From the IMG/VR virus record IMGVR_UViG_3300010354_000057, positions 24,109-88,108 of that record: a DNA stretch of 64,000 bases; one strand, given 5' to 3'. The position numbers and the translations under genes are program-made. Below are positions 48,520-57,244 of the stretch, in pieces. Every line of letters begins with the position of its first letter. The first letter of the stretch is position 1. Below the pieces are notes generated by a model, which saw nothing but the letters and a program-made list of their open reading frames with translations, had not been told where the DNA came from and did no database searches. This stretch comes from a virus.

Positions 48520-49806
48520 ATGAGAACTACACCTTGGTGCGTAATGCCCTGGACGTATCTTGAAATTTTAACTACAGGAGATATTACTCCATGTTGTGCT
48601 AGTTATTATCTCTATGGTAATGTTAAAGAAAAAAGTGTAGAACAAATATGGAATGATGAACCAATAAAAAAACTTCGTCTTGATATGTTCAATGACCAAC
48701 TACCAGAAGCATGTAGAGTATGTAAAGAAATTGAAGATACTGGTAGTGAATGTAGTTTAAGGATTGCAAATAATAAGAAATTGAAGTCAACATTTGATGA
48801 TATAAAAAACATTACAAATGAAGATGGATCTATTTCTCAACTAAAGTTTAGAGGATGGGATTTTAAACTAAAAAATAAATGTAACTTTAAATGTAGGACA
48901 TGTACTCCTTGGGAAAGTGAGTTAATAGCAAAAGAAAACAAGGAAATAGTTGATAGAAAGGATCATTTTACTTCGGTAAAGGGGTCCTTTGATTCTGATG
49001 AAGTTCCTACACTAGAAAATACTTGCCAATCAGTAACAGATCATTTTGATTTTCGTCAATTTGCTTTGGATCAAATTGATAATTTGGAAATGATTGAATT
49101 TGCTGGAGGTGAAACACTTATAATGGATGAACATTATGAGTTGCTTGACATTTTATTAGAACACAGCAAAACTGATATTCACTTGTCATATAATACTAAT
49201 ATGTCAATTATGAAATACAAGTCTTATCATGTATTAGATTATTGGCGTAAATGGAACCCAGAAAAATTAACTGTAATTGGTAGTATTGATGAAATTGGAA
49301 CTAGGGCAGAATATATTAGAAAGGGAACCGTGTGGAGTGTTGTTGAGAAAAACTTAAAGACTATAGTTTCTGAAGGATTTCAAAGAAGAACTAATAGTGT
49401 TATAGGATGTCATAATGTATTCAGATTGCCAGAGTTAATTACATATTTGACAGATATAGATTACATTTCACCAAAATTTGATTGTTTAAATTTTGATTTA
49501 TCTGTGGAAATATGTAATTATGACCTAAGAGTATTATCAAATGAATTTAAGGATAATATTATAATTAAACTTAAAAATTTCATAGAAGATTACAACATTA
49601 AATATAAAACTGATATTACTAGTAAATTTGTCCATGTTATAGAAACTCTTAAAGAACCTCATCATATAAAGTATGCAATGAGATATCTCAAAGAAACTAT
49701 TAAGAGGGATAAATTTAGAAAAGAAAATACATTTCAGATCATTCCAGAGATGGAAGATGTCAAACGAAGTGTAAAAAGATATAAAGAACAATATAATGTA
49801 AAGTAA
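48520..49806 (+). CDS. Twitch-type radical SAM protein, paralogue of the gene at 29965
   Basis: 428 residues. N-terminal Cys section (CVMPWTYLEILTTGDITPCC, LPEACRVCKE: Cys7, 25, 26, 65, 68), then the SAM motif Cys121-NFK-Cys125-RT-Cys128 and EFAGGETLIMDE. Both paralogues share SIDEI-R-EYIRK and VFRLPE/K. An extra ~30-residue segment (VTDHFDFRQF region) is present here only. It is 18 kb from its paralogue. Confidence 0.82.
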   Translation: MRTTPWCVMPWTYLEILTTGDITPCCASYYLYGNVKEKSVEQIWNDEPIKKLRLDMFNDQLPEACRVCKEIEDTGSECSLRIANNKKLKSTFDDIKNITNEDGSISQLKFRGWDFKLKNKCNFKCRTCTPWESELIAKENKEIVDRKDHFTSVKGSFDSDEVPTLENTCQSVTDHFDFRQFALDQIDNLEMIEFAGGETLIMDEHYELLDILLEHSKTDIHLSYNTNMSIMKYKSYHVLDYWRKWNPEKLTVIGSIDEIGTRAEYIRKGTVWSVVEKNLKTIVSEGFQRRTNSVIGCHNVFRLPELITYLTDIDYISPKFDCLNFDLSVEICNYDLRVLSNEFKDNIIIKLKNFIEDYNIKYKTDITSKFVHVIETLKEPHHIKYAMRYLKETIKRDKFRKENTFQIIPEMEDVKRSVKRYKEQYNVK

Positions 49807-49895
49807 TATTACTACAATATAAAAACATAATTAAGAAACGTGGATTTTAATTAAATACTGTTAGAATACCCACACACAACAAACCCGAGGTATCA

Positions 49896-50102
49896 ATGTC
49901 CTTTTCTTCAAATCGTTCAGAAGATCTTACCACAGACGAGTGGAATGAATTAGTTGCTCTTAAAGATGCAATTAATCAAAATCCTGCATCTGTTCATCCA
50001 GAAAAAATGGAACTTTTTACTGAGCTTCTAGTTCGTTCACTTGAAGGAAAGTGTGATCCTCCAGCACCTACAAATTGGCGTGGAAGACCTTTATCTGAAT
50101 AA
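49896..50102 (+). CDS. Small conserved-looking cyanophage protein
   Basis: 68 residues (MSFSSNRSEDLTTDEWNELV), helical centre and a Trp/Arg end (TNWRGRPLSE). Upstream 90 bases contain a possible -10 (TAGAAT, 49861-49866) and AACCCGAGG, a good ribosome site. No function known to me. Confidence 0.6.
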   Translation: MSFSSNRSEDLTTDEWNELVALKDAINQNPASVHPEKMELFTELLVRSLEGKCDPPAPTNWRGRPLSE

Positions 50103-50135
50103 TTTAATACATAATATTATTAGTGTTTAGGGTAA

Positions 50136-50573
50136 ATGGACGAAAATTATTACTCTCTATTTCCAGAAAAAAGAGTACAGGTTTTAGAAAAAATACAAAA
50201 AATTATTGATAACACAGAAAAATTATGTGAACAATTGAATAAAGACTATTGTAATGAAACCTTGAGAATATCTTCTAGATTAGCATCTTCTGGTGTGGAT
50301 ATTGAAAAAAATGAAAAGTTAATATCTGATATAAAGTCTGGTAATTATTTAAAATTTAGATATGAACAGGGTAAGAAGTATTATAAAGTAGTTCAGGATG
50401 GTGAAGACGGAACTACTAATACTCATTGCTTCATTGATATGGAAACTGGTGATCTTTATAAACCAGCGTCACAATCATCTCCATACAAAAATAGAGTTTA
50501 TGATCTGGAGAAATCGATCTCTATATCTGACTGGAGAGGGAATTATTTGAGATTGTATGATGTGACAGATTAA
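50136..50573 (+). CDS. Hypothetical protein, related to the gene at 51741
   Basis: 145 residues. The C-terminal half (KKYYKVVQDGEDG, HCFIDMETGDLYKPAS, DWRGNYLRLYD) aligns in order with the protein at 51741 (RKYHKVFMCIDGK, HAFIDKKTGEVFKPAS, DWAGGYLYAR). N-terminal halves are helical and differ. No function recognised. Followed by a terminator. Confidence 0.6.
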   Translation: MDENYYSLFPEKRVQVLEKIQKIIDNTEKLCEQLNKDYCNETLRISSRLASSGVDIEKNEKLISDIKSGNYLKFRYEQGKKYYKVVQDGEDGTTNTHCFIDMETGDLYKPASQSSPYKNRVYDLEKSISISDWRGNYLRLYDVTD

Positions 50574-50584
50574 TAACTGTCCCC

Positions 50585-50608
50585 TGCCCCTTGACGGGGC
50601 ATTTTTTA
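50585..50608 (+). terminator. Rho-independent terminator
   Basis: TGCCCC (50585-50590) / GGGGCA (50596-50601), loop TTGAC, then TTTTTT. A TATATT-type -10 (50614-50619) follows closely. Confidence 0.9.
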
Positions 50609-50642
50609 TGCCGTATATTATGGGGGTAAATCAAACACATCA

Positions 50643-50927
50643 ATGATTTCTCTTCCAAACTTTGCTGAATTTGCTGAGAGCGTCAATTCTGACGAAGAAC
50701 TGACCGAAAGTAATTATTGTGATCAGCAACCAGTCACGATGGAATTCACTTTTGAAGAGCATGATCTTCTGAACTCTATCTTGTGTCATGCCTCTGATAG
50801 CATGGATCTAGCAATTCCATGTGTTTTTGACCTTCCAGAAGATTCTGAGATCCGACAGCGTTACGAAATGCTTAGTCGAATGAAAACTTATTCTTATTCA
50901 CTCTGGTCCACTCGATTTGGTAACTGA
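50643..50927 (+). CDS. Hypothetical acidic protein
   Basis: 94 residues (MISLPNFAEFAESVNSDEEL), soluble, strongly acidic, with a helical middle. First gene of a four-gene unit that ends at the terminator at 51680. GC-richer codons than the AT-rich accessory genes. Confidence 0.6.
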   Translation: MISLPNFAEFAESVNSDEELTESNYCDQQPVTMEFTFEEHDLLNSILCHASDSMDLAIPCVFDLPEDSEIRQRYEMLSRMKTYSYSLWSTRFGN

Positions 50928-50930
50928 TTT

Positions 50931-51134
50931 ATGAAAACTTCTACTGATATTGCTACTCTTGCTGGGGCAGCGTTTGGCATCATTGTTGTTGCTATCGTTG
51001 GGATCCTTATTGAAGCATGGTTGCTTAGTCTTATTCTGTCTTGGTTTAGTGTATCTTTGACCTTCTGGCAAAACCTTGCTATCATTGTTCTGGCAAACCT
51101 GATCTTTAAGAACTCTGGAGGTTCTTCCAAATGA
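50931..51134 (+). CDS. Small membrane protein
   Basis: 67 residues, two hydrophobic helices (about 7-32 and 36-57: AAFGIIVVAIVGILIEAW, LTFWQNLAIIVLANLIF). Overlaps the next small gene by 4 bases. Could be a membrane-modifying or holin-like protein; no direct proof. Confidence 0.6.
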   Translation: MKTSTDIATLAGAAFGIIVVAIVGILIEAWLLSLILSWFSVSLTFWQNLAIIVLANLIFKNSGGSSK

Positions 51135-51253
51135 TCACTACTATTATGGCAGGATTTGCCTTTGGATATTGTGTGATGGACATTATCCAAAACTATAGGG
51201 CAAAACGCACTCTTAATGAACTACTGAAATCTACTCTGGAGAATGACAAATGA
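51131..51253 (+). CDS. Very small membrane-associated protein
   Basis: 40 residues (MITTIMAGFAFGYCVMDIIQ) with one short hydrophobic helix and a basic/acidic tail. ATGA overlaps both neighbours, so it is translated with the two membrane protein genes around it. Confidence 0.55.
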   Translation: MITTIMAGFAFGYCVMDIIQNYRAKRTLNELLKSTLENDK

Positions 51254-51660
51254 AACAACAAAACGGATTTATTGTTGACGCTACTGCTATTCTGTTTATT
51301 GCTGGTGTATTTGTAGTTGGTGGTCTCATCTTTATTGGTGGTCCCCAATACAATGTGTGGCAACAATCTCTTGCTGGTAAGGCAGAGCTTCAGAAAGCAG
51401 AATATACTCGCCAGGTAGCAGTGTTGGAAGCACAAGCAAAGAAAGATAGTGCTCAACAACTTGCTGATGCTGAAATCATCCGTGCTACTGGTGTTGCTAA
51501 GGCAAACCAAATCATTGGTGACAGCTTGAAGGATAACCGTGAGTATCTCCAGTATCTGTACATCACTGGTCTGGAAGAAGGCAGCAACAAAGGTAATGTT
51601 ACGATCTATGTTCCCACCGAAGGTGGTATGCCTGTACCCACACTGCAAATGAACAAGTGA
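51250..51660 (+). CDS. Membrane-anchored SPFH/HflK-tail-like protein
   Basis: 136 residues: an N-terminal transmembrane helix (residues ~10-31, AILFIAGVFVVGGLIFIGG), a long Ala/Glu/Gln helix (AEYTRQVAVLEAQAKKDSAQ), then DNREYLQYLYITGLEEG and VTIYVPTEGGMPVP. This order looks like the C-terminal third of SPFH/prohibitin proteins that control membrane proteases, without the SPFH domain itself. In the phage it may compete with host FtsH regulators; that is conjecture. Confidence 0.6.
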   Translation: MKQQNGFIVDATAILFIAGVFVVGGLIFIGGPQYNVWQQSLAGKAELQKAEYTRQVAVLEAQAKKDSAQQLADAEIIRATGVAKANQIIGDSLKDNREYLQYLYITGLEEGSNKGNVTIYVPTEGGMPVPTLQMNK

Positions 51661-51679
51661 CACTTTAAAGACTGTCCAC

Positions 51680-51704
51680 ACCACCCCCACTGGGGTGGTT
51701 TTTT
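51680..51704 (+). terminator. Rho-independent terminator
   Basis: ACCACCCC (51680-51687) / GGGGTGGT (51692-51699), loop CACT, then TTTTTG. TATACT follows at 51709-51714, a candidate -10 for the next gene. Confidence 0.9.
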
Positions 51705-51740
51705 GCTTTATACTGACTTCAGTTCAAACAAACACCTCTC

Positions 51741-52133
51741 ATGTCTGCTTCCACCTTTGACCAGTATGTTGCTGAGCAGGATGCCCGCAACACCATTCAT
51801 CTTAACATTGTTAAGTATGGTTTGATGTTGTGTGATGCACTACAGCAGGATTTTCAGAAGCGTAACTATGGTTACCGTGCTGGTCTTCCTTACTCCAATT
51901 ACTCTTACGAACTGGATAGCAGCGGTCGTAAGTATCATAAAGTCTTCATGTGTATCGATGGTAAGCGTGACAGCATTCACGCTTTTATTGATAAGAAGAC
52001 TGGTGAAGTTTTCAAACCTGCTAGCATCAAAGCTCCTGCCAAAGGTGCTCGTTACAATGTTCTCTCTATTTCTTCTCGTGAAGAGATGTTTGAGCGTTGT
52101 GACTGGGCAGGTGGTTACCTGTACGCTCGATGA
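51741..52133 (+). CDS. Hypothetical protein, related to the gene at 50136
   Basis: 130 residues, sharing its C-terminal half with the protein at 50136 (see KPAS and DWxGxYL blocks). Much GC-richer in codon choice than its relative, so the pair either split long ago or came from different sources. Its TGA overlaps the small membrane ORF at 52130. Confidence 0.6.
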   Translation: MSASTFDQYVAEQDARNTIHLNIVKYGLMLCDALQQDFQKRNYGYRAGLPYSNYSYELDSSGRKYHKVFMCIDGKRDSIHAFIDKKTGEVFKPASIKAPAKGARYNVLSISSREEMFERCDWAGGYLYAR

Positions 52134-52222
52134 TTATTATTACTTACACGAGTGCCTTTATCATAGGCACTTTTCTTATTCCTTATTTGCTTGACCGTTA
52201 TGTACAAGATGACGATGATTGA
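52130..52222 (+). CDS. 30-residue membrane peptide
   Basis: MIIITYTSAFIIGTFLIPYL then LDRYVQDDDD: one transmembrane helix and an acidic tail, ATGA overlap with the preceding gene. Confidence 0.45.
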   Translation: MIIITYTSAFIIGTFLIPYLLDRYVQDDDD

Positions 52223-52298
52223 CAAATTTATTTTTATTGGGTCATTTATTTGGGTTCTTCACTGGGGTGTAAGAGTGATTGAGGAACTTCTAAAATAA
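52215..52298 (+). CDS. 27-residue membrane peptide
   Basis: MIDKFIFIGSFIWVLHWGVR then VIEELLK: a single hydrophobic helix. Overlaps the preceding tiny ORF by 8 bases; both could be accessory membrane peptides. Confidence 0.4.
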   Translation: MIDKFIFIGSFIWVLHWGVRVIEELLK

Positions 52299-52301
52299 AT
52301 A
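52294..52301 (+). promoter_or_regulatory. Putative late promoter (AATAAATA)
   Basis: Late-type octamer only 13 bases before the ATG at 52315; a second TAAATA lies at 52311-52316 next to the start, so the assignment is uncertain. Confidence 0.35.
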
Positions 52302-52314
52302 AAACAAAAAATAA

Positions 52315-53364
52315 ATGAAGACAATTTGTGTAACAAGAGATAAATTCGATGAGTTGAATACTTGTTTAGGATACAATTTATTAAAGTGGGCACAAGCATT
52401 TTACCTCTCTTCAAAATTAGATTTTGAATATAAGATAGTTCTTAAAGAAGATGATTGGCCAGAATTAAAATTTTTAAAATTACCTAATACAATTTTAAGA
52501 AAGACATTTTCTTTTAAAAGTATTAGACAAATAAATCACGATAATTATTATGATTTATTTAAAAAAGTTTTAGTTGATGATTCCATAGAGATAATGAAAT
52601 CATCGGATAACTGGATTATTAATGATTTATTTTTTGATAAGATATTTTATTACAACGATCAATATAATTTAAAAAAATCTTTTAATGTTGAACAATCATT
52701 AGAAAATCCATTTATAAAGATTAAATTTAAAAAAAAAGAAATAACTAATTTTTTTGAAGATGAATTTTCTGATTTCGTCGGCATCCATATAAGAAGATTT
52801 TATGGTGTATTAATAAGAACAAGTGATATAGATACACTACCAAATGAAGTGCGCGAAACCTTTTCTAAAAGTTATTTGGATGCATCAATACCTTACTTAG
52901 ACTTATTTAAGAATAATAACTATAATAAGCAAGACTTTATTAATGACATTGAGTATTATAAATTTATAGAGGAAGTTTTAGATTTTAATATTGATCAAAA
53001 TTTTTTTATAAGCACTGACATCCCAATTTTGTGTTACAAATATTATAAAGAGAGATATCGAAACATATATGATAAATATGATTACTTTGAAAAATTTGAA
53101 AATATTATTAAAAAATATTATTCTGAGAAGGATGTTGAAAATTATAGACTAATATTATATACTATTTTCGATCTATTTGCATTGTCTAGAGTAAAATTGA
53201 TTGCTAGAAATAATAAATCGCGTTGGGGTAAAGTTGCAAAAAGAATGAAAGATAAACAAGAGATAGTAGTTCCACTTGATTTAAATAACAGTCAAATTAA
53301 TGTTCCTCTTAAGATAACGTATAAAGGAAAATTGAGATATTCGGAGATTATGTATCATGGATAA
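52315..53364 (+). CDS. Fucosyltransferase-like glycosyltransferase, paralogue 1
   Basis: 349 residues. The fucosyltransferase-type motifs are in order: FVGIHIRRFYG (His158, Arg160/161; motif I), FISTDIP (Ser233-Asp235; motif II) and DLFALSRVKLIARNNKSRWG (motif III). N-terminus (LGYNLLKWAQAFYLSSKLDF) is the usual GT-B-like first strand region. Donor is probably GDP-sugar; acceptor unknown. Overlaps its paralogue by 8 bases. Confidence 0.7.
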   Translation: MKTICVTRDKFDELNTCLGYNLLKWAQAFYLSSKLDFEYKIVLKEDDWPELKFLKLPNTILRKTFSFKSIRQINHDNYYDLFKKVLVDDSIEIMKSSDNWIINDLFFDKIFYYNDQYNLKKSFNVEQSLENPFIKIKFKKKEITNFFEDEFSDFVGIHIRRFYGVLIRTSDIDTLPNEVRETFSKSYLDASIPYLDLFKNNNYNKQDFINDIEYYKFIEEVLDFNIDQNFFISTDIPILCYKYYKERYRNIYDKYDYFEKFENIIKKYYSEKDVENYRLILYTIFDLFALSRVKLIARNNKSRWGKVAKRMKDKQEIVVPLDLNNSQINVPLKITYKGKLRYSEIMYHG

Positions 53365-54541
53365 AACGATAACAGTAATTACTACAAAATCTAATAATCT
53401 AGACGGTTCAGTTGGAAATAGTATATGTAGGTGGGCTCAAGCATATTATTTGAACTCAAAATGCAATTTTGAATATAAAATAATATTGAACAAAGAAAAA
53501 TGGTCAGAATTAAATTTAGTTGAATTTCCTCATACTGAATTAAGATCTATCGATATGACGTTATCTTATCATGTTGTTGATTGTGATTTAATGAGAGAGG
53601 TTATTATAGACAACAAAATAGATAATTTCATAAAACATGATCACTTGATTATAGAGGAATGGATTATATTTGATAATTGTGTAATAATTGATCCTCGTGA
53701 TAGTATTAGGTATAAATTTTTATGGGATGGTCCCGATCCAATAAGTCTAATTAAATTTAAAAGTAAAAATATTGAGAACTTTTTTAAAGATGAGTTTTCT
53801 GATTTTATATCGATACATATCAGAAGATATCATTGTGTTATGATAACACAAAAACAAATTGCAACATTACCTGAAGAGATACGTGAAGATTTTTCTAGGG
53901 ATTACCGAAAACACTCTACTGTATATCTTGAGGGATGGAAACAAACAGCTGAACAAATAGTAGAAATTGTGAATTCTGGTCTTCGTAGTCATTCTACTTA
54001 CTTGCACCCATTTATTCCAGATAAACAATTTTATAGTGTAATTGATCATGTGTTAGATTATAATATTGATCAAAAATTTTACATTAGTACTGATATACCT
54101 AAAAAATATTATCAATATTATAAGGAGAAATATAGAAACATATATGATAAGTATGATTATCTTGAAAAATTTGAAAGTATCGTTAGAGATAATTATAGTG
54201 AAAATATTTTAAATTTTGACACCAAAATAAATGGAATAGAAAATTACTATGACAAAAAAGAGCATTTTGTTTTTGGAAATTTATTAGATCTTTTTGCTTT
54301 ATCTAATTCTAAATTAATTGTGCAGTCTTATCTTTCTTCTTGGGGAAGAATAGCGAAAAGAATGAATGATGTAGAACAAATAATTCTCCCAATATCAAGT
54401 GAAACTAATTCTAGATCTACTAAACCACATCAATTTTATAGTATATTGAGAAAAACTTATAATTATAAACTAAAATACAGTGAAATTGCTAAATTGAAAT
54501 CTTTAAATATTGATACTCTTGATCCGAACTTGGGACAATGA
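53357..54541 (+). CDS. Fucosyltransferase-like glycosyltransferase, paralogue 2
   Basis: 394 residues. VGNSICRWAQAYYLNSKCNF, ISIHIRRYHC (His154, Arg156/157), YISTDIP and DLFALSNSKLIVQSYLSSWG repeat the motifs of the preceding protein; RNIYDKYDYLEKFE is almost identical in both. An insert of ~15 residues follows motif I. Tandem duplication with later divergence. Confidence 0.7.
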   Translation: MDKTITVITTKSNNLDGSVGNSICRWAQAYYLNSKCNFEYKIILNKEKWSELNLVEFPHTELRSIDMTLSYHVVDCDLMREVIIDNKIDNFIKHDHLIIEEWIIFDNCVIIDPRDSIRYKFLWDGPDPISLIKFKSKNIENFFKDEFSDFISIHIRRYHCVMITQKQIATLPEEIREDFSRDYRKHSTVYLEGWKQTAEQIVEIVNSGLRSHSTYLHPFIPDKQFYSVIDHVLDYNIDQKFYISTDIPKKYYQYYKEKYRNIYDKYDYLEKFESIVRDNYSENILNFDTKINGIENYYDKKEHFVFGNLLDLFALSNSKLIVQSYLSSWGRIAKRMNDVEQIILPISSETNSRSTKPHQFYSILRKTYNYKLKYSEIAKLKSLNIDTLDPNLGQ

Positions 54542-54612
54542 TAAAACTGTCCACTGACACAAGGATTTGACCATTATCGCAGGTATACTACTGGAGTAGT
54601 CAATCAAACTCC

Positions 54613-55071
54613 ATGTACTACCTGGACATCACTGGTTACGGATACCGCAAGCGGGTCTGTGAGAGCGTTGTGGACTGGTTTATGAACCGATATATGCCTC
54701 GTCATGATATTGGTCTCCGTATCATTCACAGGGGTCTCAAGCGCGAATTTGTCTATGGTTACTGTGACGTTGATGGTGACATGAAACGTCCTCGTGATTT
54801 TGTGATTGAACTCCAGTCGCACATGAACCCAGAACTTTATGTTAAAACACTGATCCACGAACTCGTTCATGCCCGTCAATGGGTATTTGGTGCATTACGT
54901 CAAAAACGTGGTAAAATGTACTATGGATCCACGAAAGTGGAAGACCTTGATTATGAGGATCAACCTCATGAAATTGAGGCACGAGAGCAGGAAGAAACTC
55001 TCTACATCACTTATCTGATCGAAACTGGTCAAATGTTCCCCCGTCAAAATCGTCCCCGTCATCTTCTTTAA
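54613..55071 (+). CDS. SprT-like zinc metallopeptidase
   Basis: 152 residues. TLIHELVHARQWVFG holds the HExxH zinc motif (His82, Glu83, His86), and PHEIEAREQEETLY could provide the third ligand. Size fits SprT/Wss1-like proteases, which in cells cut DNA-protein crosslinks. C-ending codons set it apart from the AT-rich glycosyltransferase genes before it. It lies one base upstream of the nuclease-like gene. Confidence 0.78.
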   Translation: MYYLDITGYGYRKRVCESVVDWFMNRYMPRHDIGLRIIHRGLKREFVYGYCDVDGDMKRPRDFVIELQSHMNPELYVKTLIHELVHARQWVFGALRQKRGKMYYGSTKVEDLDYEDQPHEIEAREQEETLYITYLIETGQMFPRQNRPRHLL

Positions 55072-55072
55072 A

Positions 55073-55672
55073 ATGAAAAAATACGATCCCAACGAGTATC
55101 TTCTCGAAAATCTCCTTCCCAGAATTCTTGCCATCAAACCTGTTACTGATCAAAGTGATATTTTTGAATGTCTTGGTGGAGATCCAGAGTTAATCTCTCA
55201 ATCTTCTTGTCGAATTCAATTTGGAAATCAAATTGAGAGTTTCGGTAATAAAGTAATTTCTGATGTTACTACAAATTTGCTTGAGGAGTCTAATTATGTT
55301 ATTATTGGTGGTAAAAAGAGACAAGTAGACCATCTTTTTATTACTAAAGGTGGTATTATTTGTTATCTTGAAAGCAAATGTAATCTTAATTTTGACAGTG
55401 AAAAAGTAATAATGAGTAATGAGAAAGTTAAAATTCTTGCAGAAAAGTTTGGAAATATAGTACCATATTATTTTGTTCCTGTCAGAAGGCAACCAAGAAG
55501 GGAACACATTGTAAAGTATAAAAAAGAAGGTATCGAAGTCGTTGGTATGGAATGGATATCAAATCAAATTGATCTTCCATTTGGAATTGATCATTATTTT
55601 ACCTTTCTTAAAGAAGTTTGTGGTCCAATTATGGAAGAAAAGGGTATGATTCTTAAGGATCCTAGGAAATGA
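55073..55672 (+). CDS. PD-(D/E)XK-nuclease-like protein
   Basis: 199 residues. Residues 82-102 give KKRQVDHLFI (Asp86), a Gly turn, and CYLESK (Glu100, Lys102): D-x13-ExK, the active-site spacing of PD-(D/E)XK nucleases. A preceding helix (IESFGNKVISDVTTNLL) fits the fold. Its TGA overlaps the ATG of the adenine methyltransferase, which suggests a restriction-modification pair, or a nuclease used against other DNA with self-protection. Specificity is not readable; a non-restriction role (repair, homing-like) remains possible. Confidence 0.6.
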   Translation: MKKYDPNEYLLENLLPRILAIKPVTDQSDIFECLGGDPELISQSSCRIQFGNQIESFGNKVISDVTTNLLEESNYVIIGGKKRQVDHLFITKGGIICYLESKCNLNFDSEKVIMSNEKVKILAEKFGNIVPYYFVPVRRQPRREHIVKYKKEGIEVVGMEWISNQIDLPFGIDHYFTFLKEVCGPIMEEKGMILKDPRK

Positions 55673-56523
55673 AACCATTAGTTAAATATCAAGGTGGCAA
55701 ATCCCGTGAGATTAAATTCATCAAGGAGATTATGCCACCCTCCTATAATCGAATTATTGAACCGTTTTGTGGAGGGGCAGCGGTGTCCTTCCACTTTGGT
55801 GTTCCAGCATTGCTTACCGATGTTAATTGGCAAGTAATCAATTTGTATGGTGTTGTTGCAAGTCCAGTGTATGAGGATCTTCAACGATTTGTTGATCAGG
55901 TTAAAACATTTGATCATAATCAACTGGAAAAACTCTTCTATCATTCCAGAGATATTATTAACAATTCAAAGGATTATGGTCCCTTTGATAATGCCACTGC
56001 ATACATTGTTGTGAGGCAACTGTGTTTCAGTGGTATGGAACGCTATAGTTCAAAGGGTGATTTCAATGTACCATTTGGTCATTACAAGACCTTTTCATGC
56101 AATCTTTCTGAGGAACATCACAAATTCCTTCTAAATTGTAAGATTTCACATGCATCTTTTGAGCAGTGTTTCAAAGATGACAATGAAAATGACTTTATTT
56201 TCGTTGATCCACCTTACCTGGATCGTCTTGGTTACACTACTGGCGATGGTGGTTTGAACCTACATGAAGAACTTTTAAGTTGCCTCAAGGCAACAAATGC
56301 TAAGTGGATGATTGTTCATTCTGATCATGAGTTTTATCGTGACAGTTACAAAGACTATAACATTATGACTAAAGACTTCCTGTATTCACAGCGATTTGGT
56401 AGAGGTAAAGATCACAGTGGTGCAAGTGTTCAGCATTTGTACATCACAAACTATGATGCTGTGCCAGGTAGCAAAGTGGTACAGCACGTTGCCAATCCAC
56501 TGGCAGATGCCCTATACTCATAA
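55669..56523 (+). CDS. dam: DNA adenine methyltransferase, Dam/D12 class
   Basis: 284 residues. LVKYQGGKS (residues 4-12) is the motif-X/AdoMet start of D12 enzymes, IIEPFCGGAAVSF motif I, and FVDPPYLDRLGY (Asp180-Pro-Pro-Tyr183) the catalytic motif IV. Family members methylate N6 of adenine, most often in GATC. GATC is very common throughout this window, so the phage DNA would be widely marked if that is the target. Coupled by ATGA to the nuclease-like gene. Confidence 0.88.
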   Translation: MKPLVKYQGGKSREIKFIKEIMPPSYNRIIEPFCGGAAVSFHFGVPALLTDVNWQVINLYGVVASPVYEDLQRFVDQVKTFDHNQLEKLFYHSRDIINNSKDYGPFDNATAYIVVRQLCFSGMERYSSKGDFNVPFGHYKTFSCNLSEEHHKFLLNCKISHASFEQCFKDDNENDFIFVDPPYLDRLGYTTGDGGLNLHEELLSCLKATNAKWMIVHSDHEFYRDSYKDYNIMTKDFLYSQRFGRGKDHSGASVQHLYITNYDAVPGSKVVQHVANPLADALYS

Positions 56524-56539
56524 CAGTTAATCAATCATC

Positions 56540-57244
56540 ATGGCAACCGAAGGTTACGTCAAATTTGAATACTTCAGTAAGGGTGTTCCCCCTTATTACA
56601 ATAATCGGTCTTTCCCAGAACTTCTTGATGATGAAAGCATCGTCATCAGCACACCTTGTCTTGAGATGAGTTATCATCAATACTTTGCACTATTCAAGAA
56701 GTTTATGATGGCTGTTGGTTTTGATGAGAAAAACATCATGCAAGGTGCATGTAACTTGGCGTTCAATGAAATGAACAATGAGAAAACCATGCGTGAGGTT
56801 GCTGAGGAATATGATCTTATCATGTCTGAACAACTTCCTGATATTATTGCTGATCGTAAAAAGCAGGACAATGAGTGGATTGAAAAGACTAATTCACAAT
56901 GGGAAGAAAGGTATTGGGCATTGTATCGTAGGTTCAAGGGATTTTCTCAATATACTGATGAAGAACTCGATGCAATGTGTGATGCTGCTGAAAAGCAGGA
57001 AGAGCAACGTCAAATGACATATGATGAGGCAATTGCTGCTGGTTGGGAGATGACTGCTGATGGGTTTTGGATTAAAGAACCTAAAGAAAAAGACTTTAAA
57101 ATGTGGAATGGTTTAGTACCTGGATCTCCAGAAGCAGTTGAGAAAGGATGTATGTGTCCAGTTATGGATAATGAGGAAATGCCATCAGATAAAAAATGGG
57201 TTGATGCTGAATGCCCTATTCATGGGAGGAAAAAGAATGACTAA
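56540..57244 (+). CDS. Hypothetical protein with C-terminal Cys/His motif
   Basis: 234 residues. N-terminal part is mixed; residues ~100-155 are a charged helix (WIEKTNSQWEERYWALYRRF); the C-terminus carries CMCPVMDNEE and ECPIHGRKK, a CxC...CPxH zinc-type ending common in phage proteins. Overlaps the next gene by 8 bases. No function recognised. Confidence 0.6.
   Translation: MATEGYVKFEYFSKGVPPYYNNRSFPELLDDESIVISTPCLEMSYHQYFALFKKFMMAVGFDEKNIMQGACNLAFNEMNNEKTMREVAEEYDLIMSEQLPDIIADRKKQDNEWIEKTNSQWEERYWALYRRFKGFSQYTDEELDAMCDAAEKQEEQRQMTYDEAIAAGWEMTADGFWIKEPKEKDFKMWNGLVPGSPEAVEKGCMCPVMDNEEMPSDKKWVDAECPIHGRKKND

Noticed and set aside
52141-52166. Hairpin GTGCC...GGCAC as a possible terminator
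   Set aside because: It lies within the small membrane ORF at 52130 and has only a weak T run; a chance inverted repeat is as likely.
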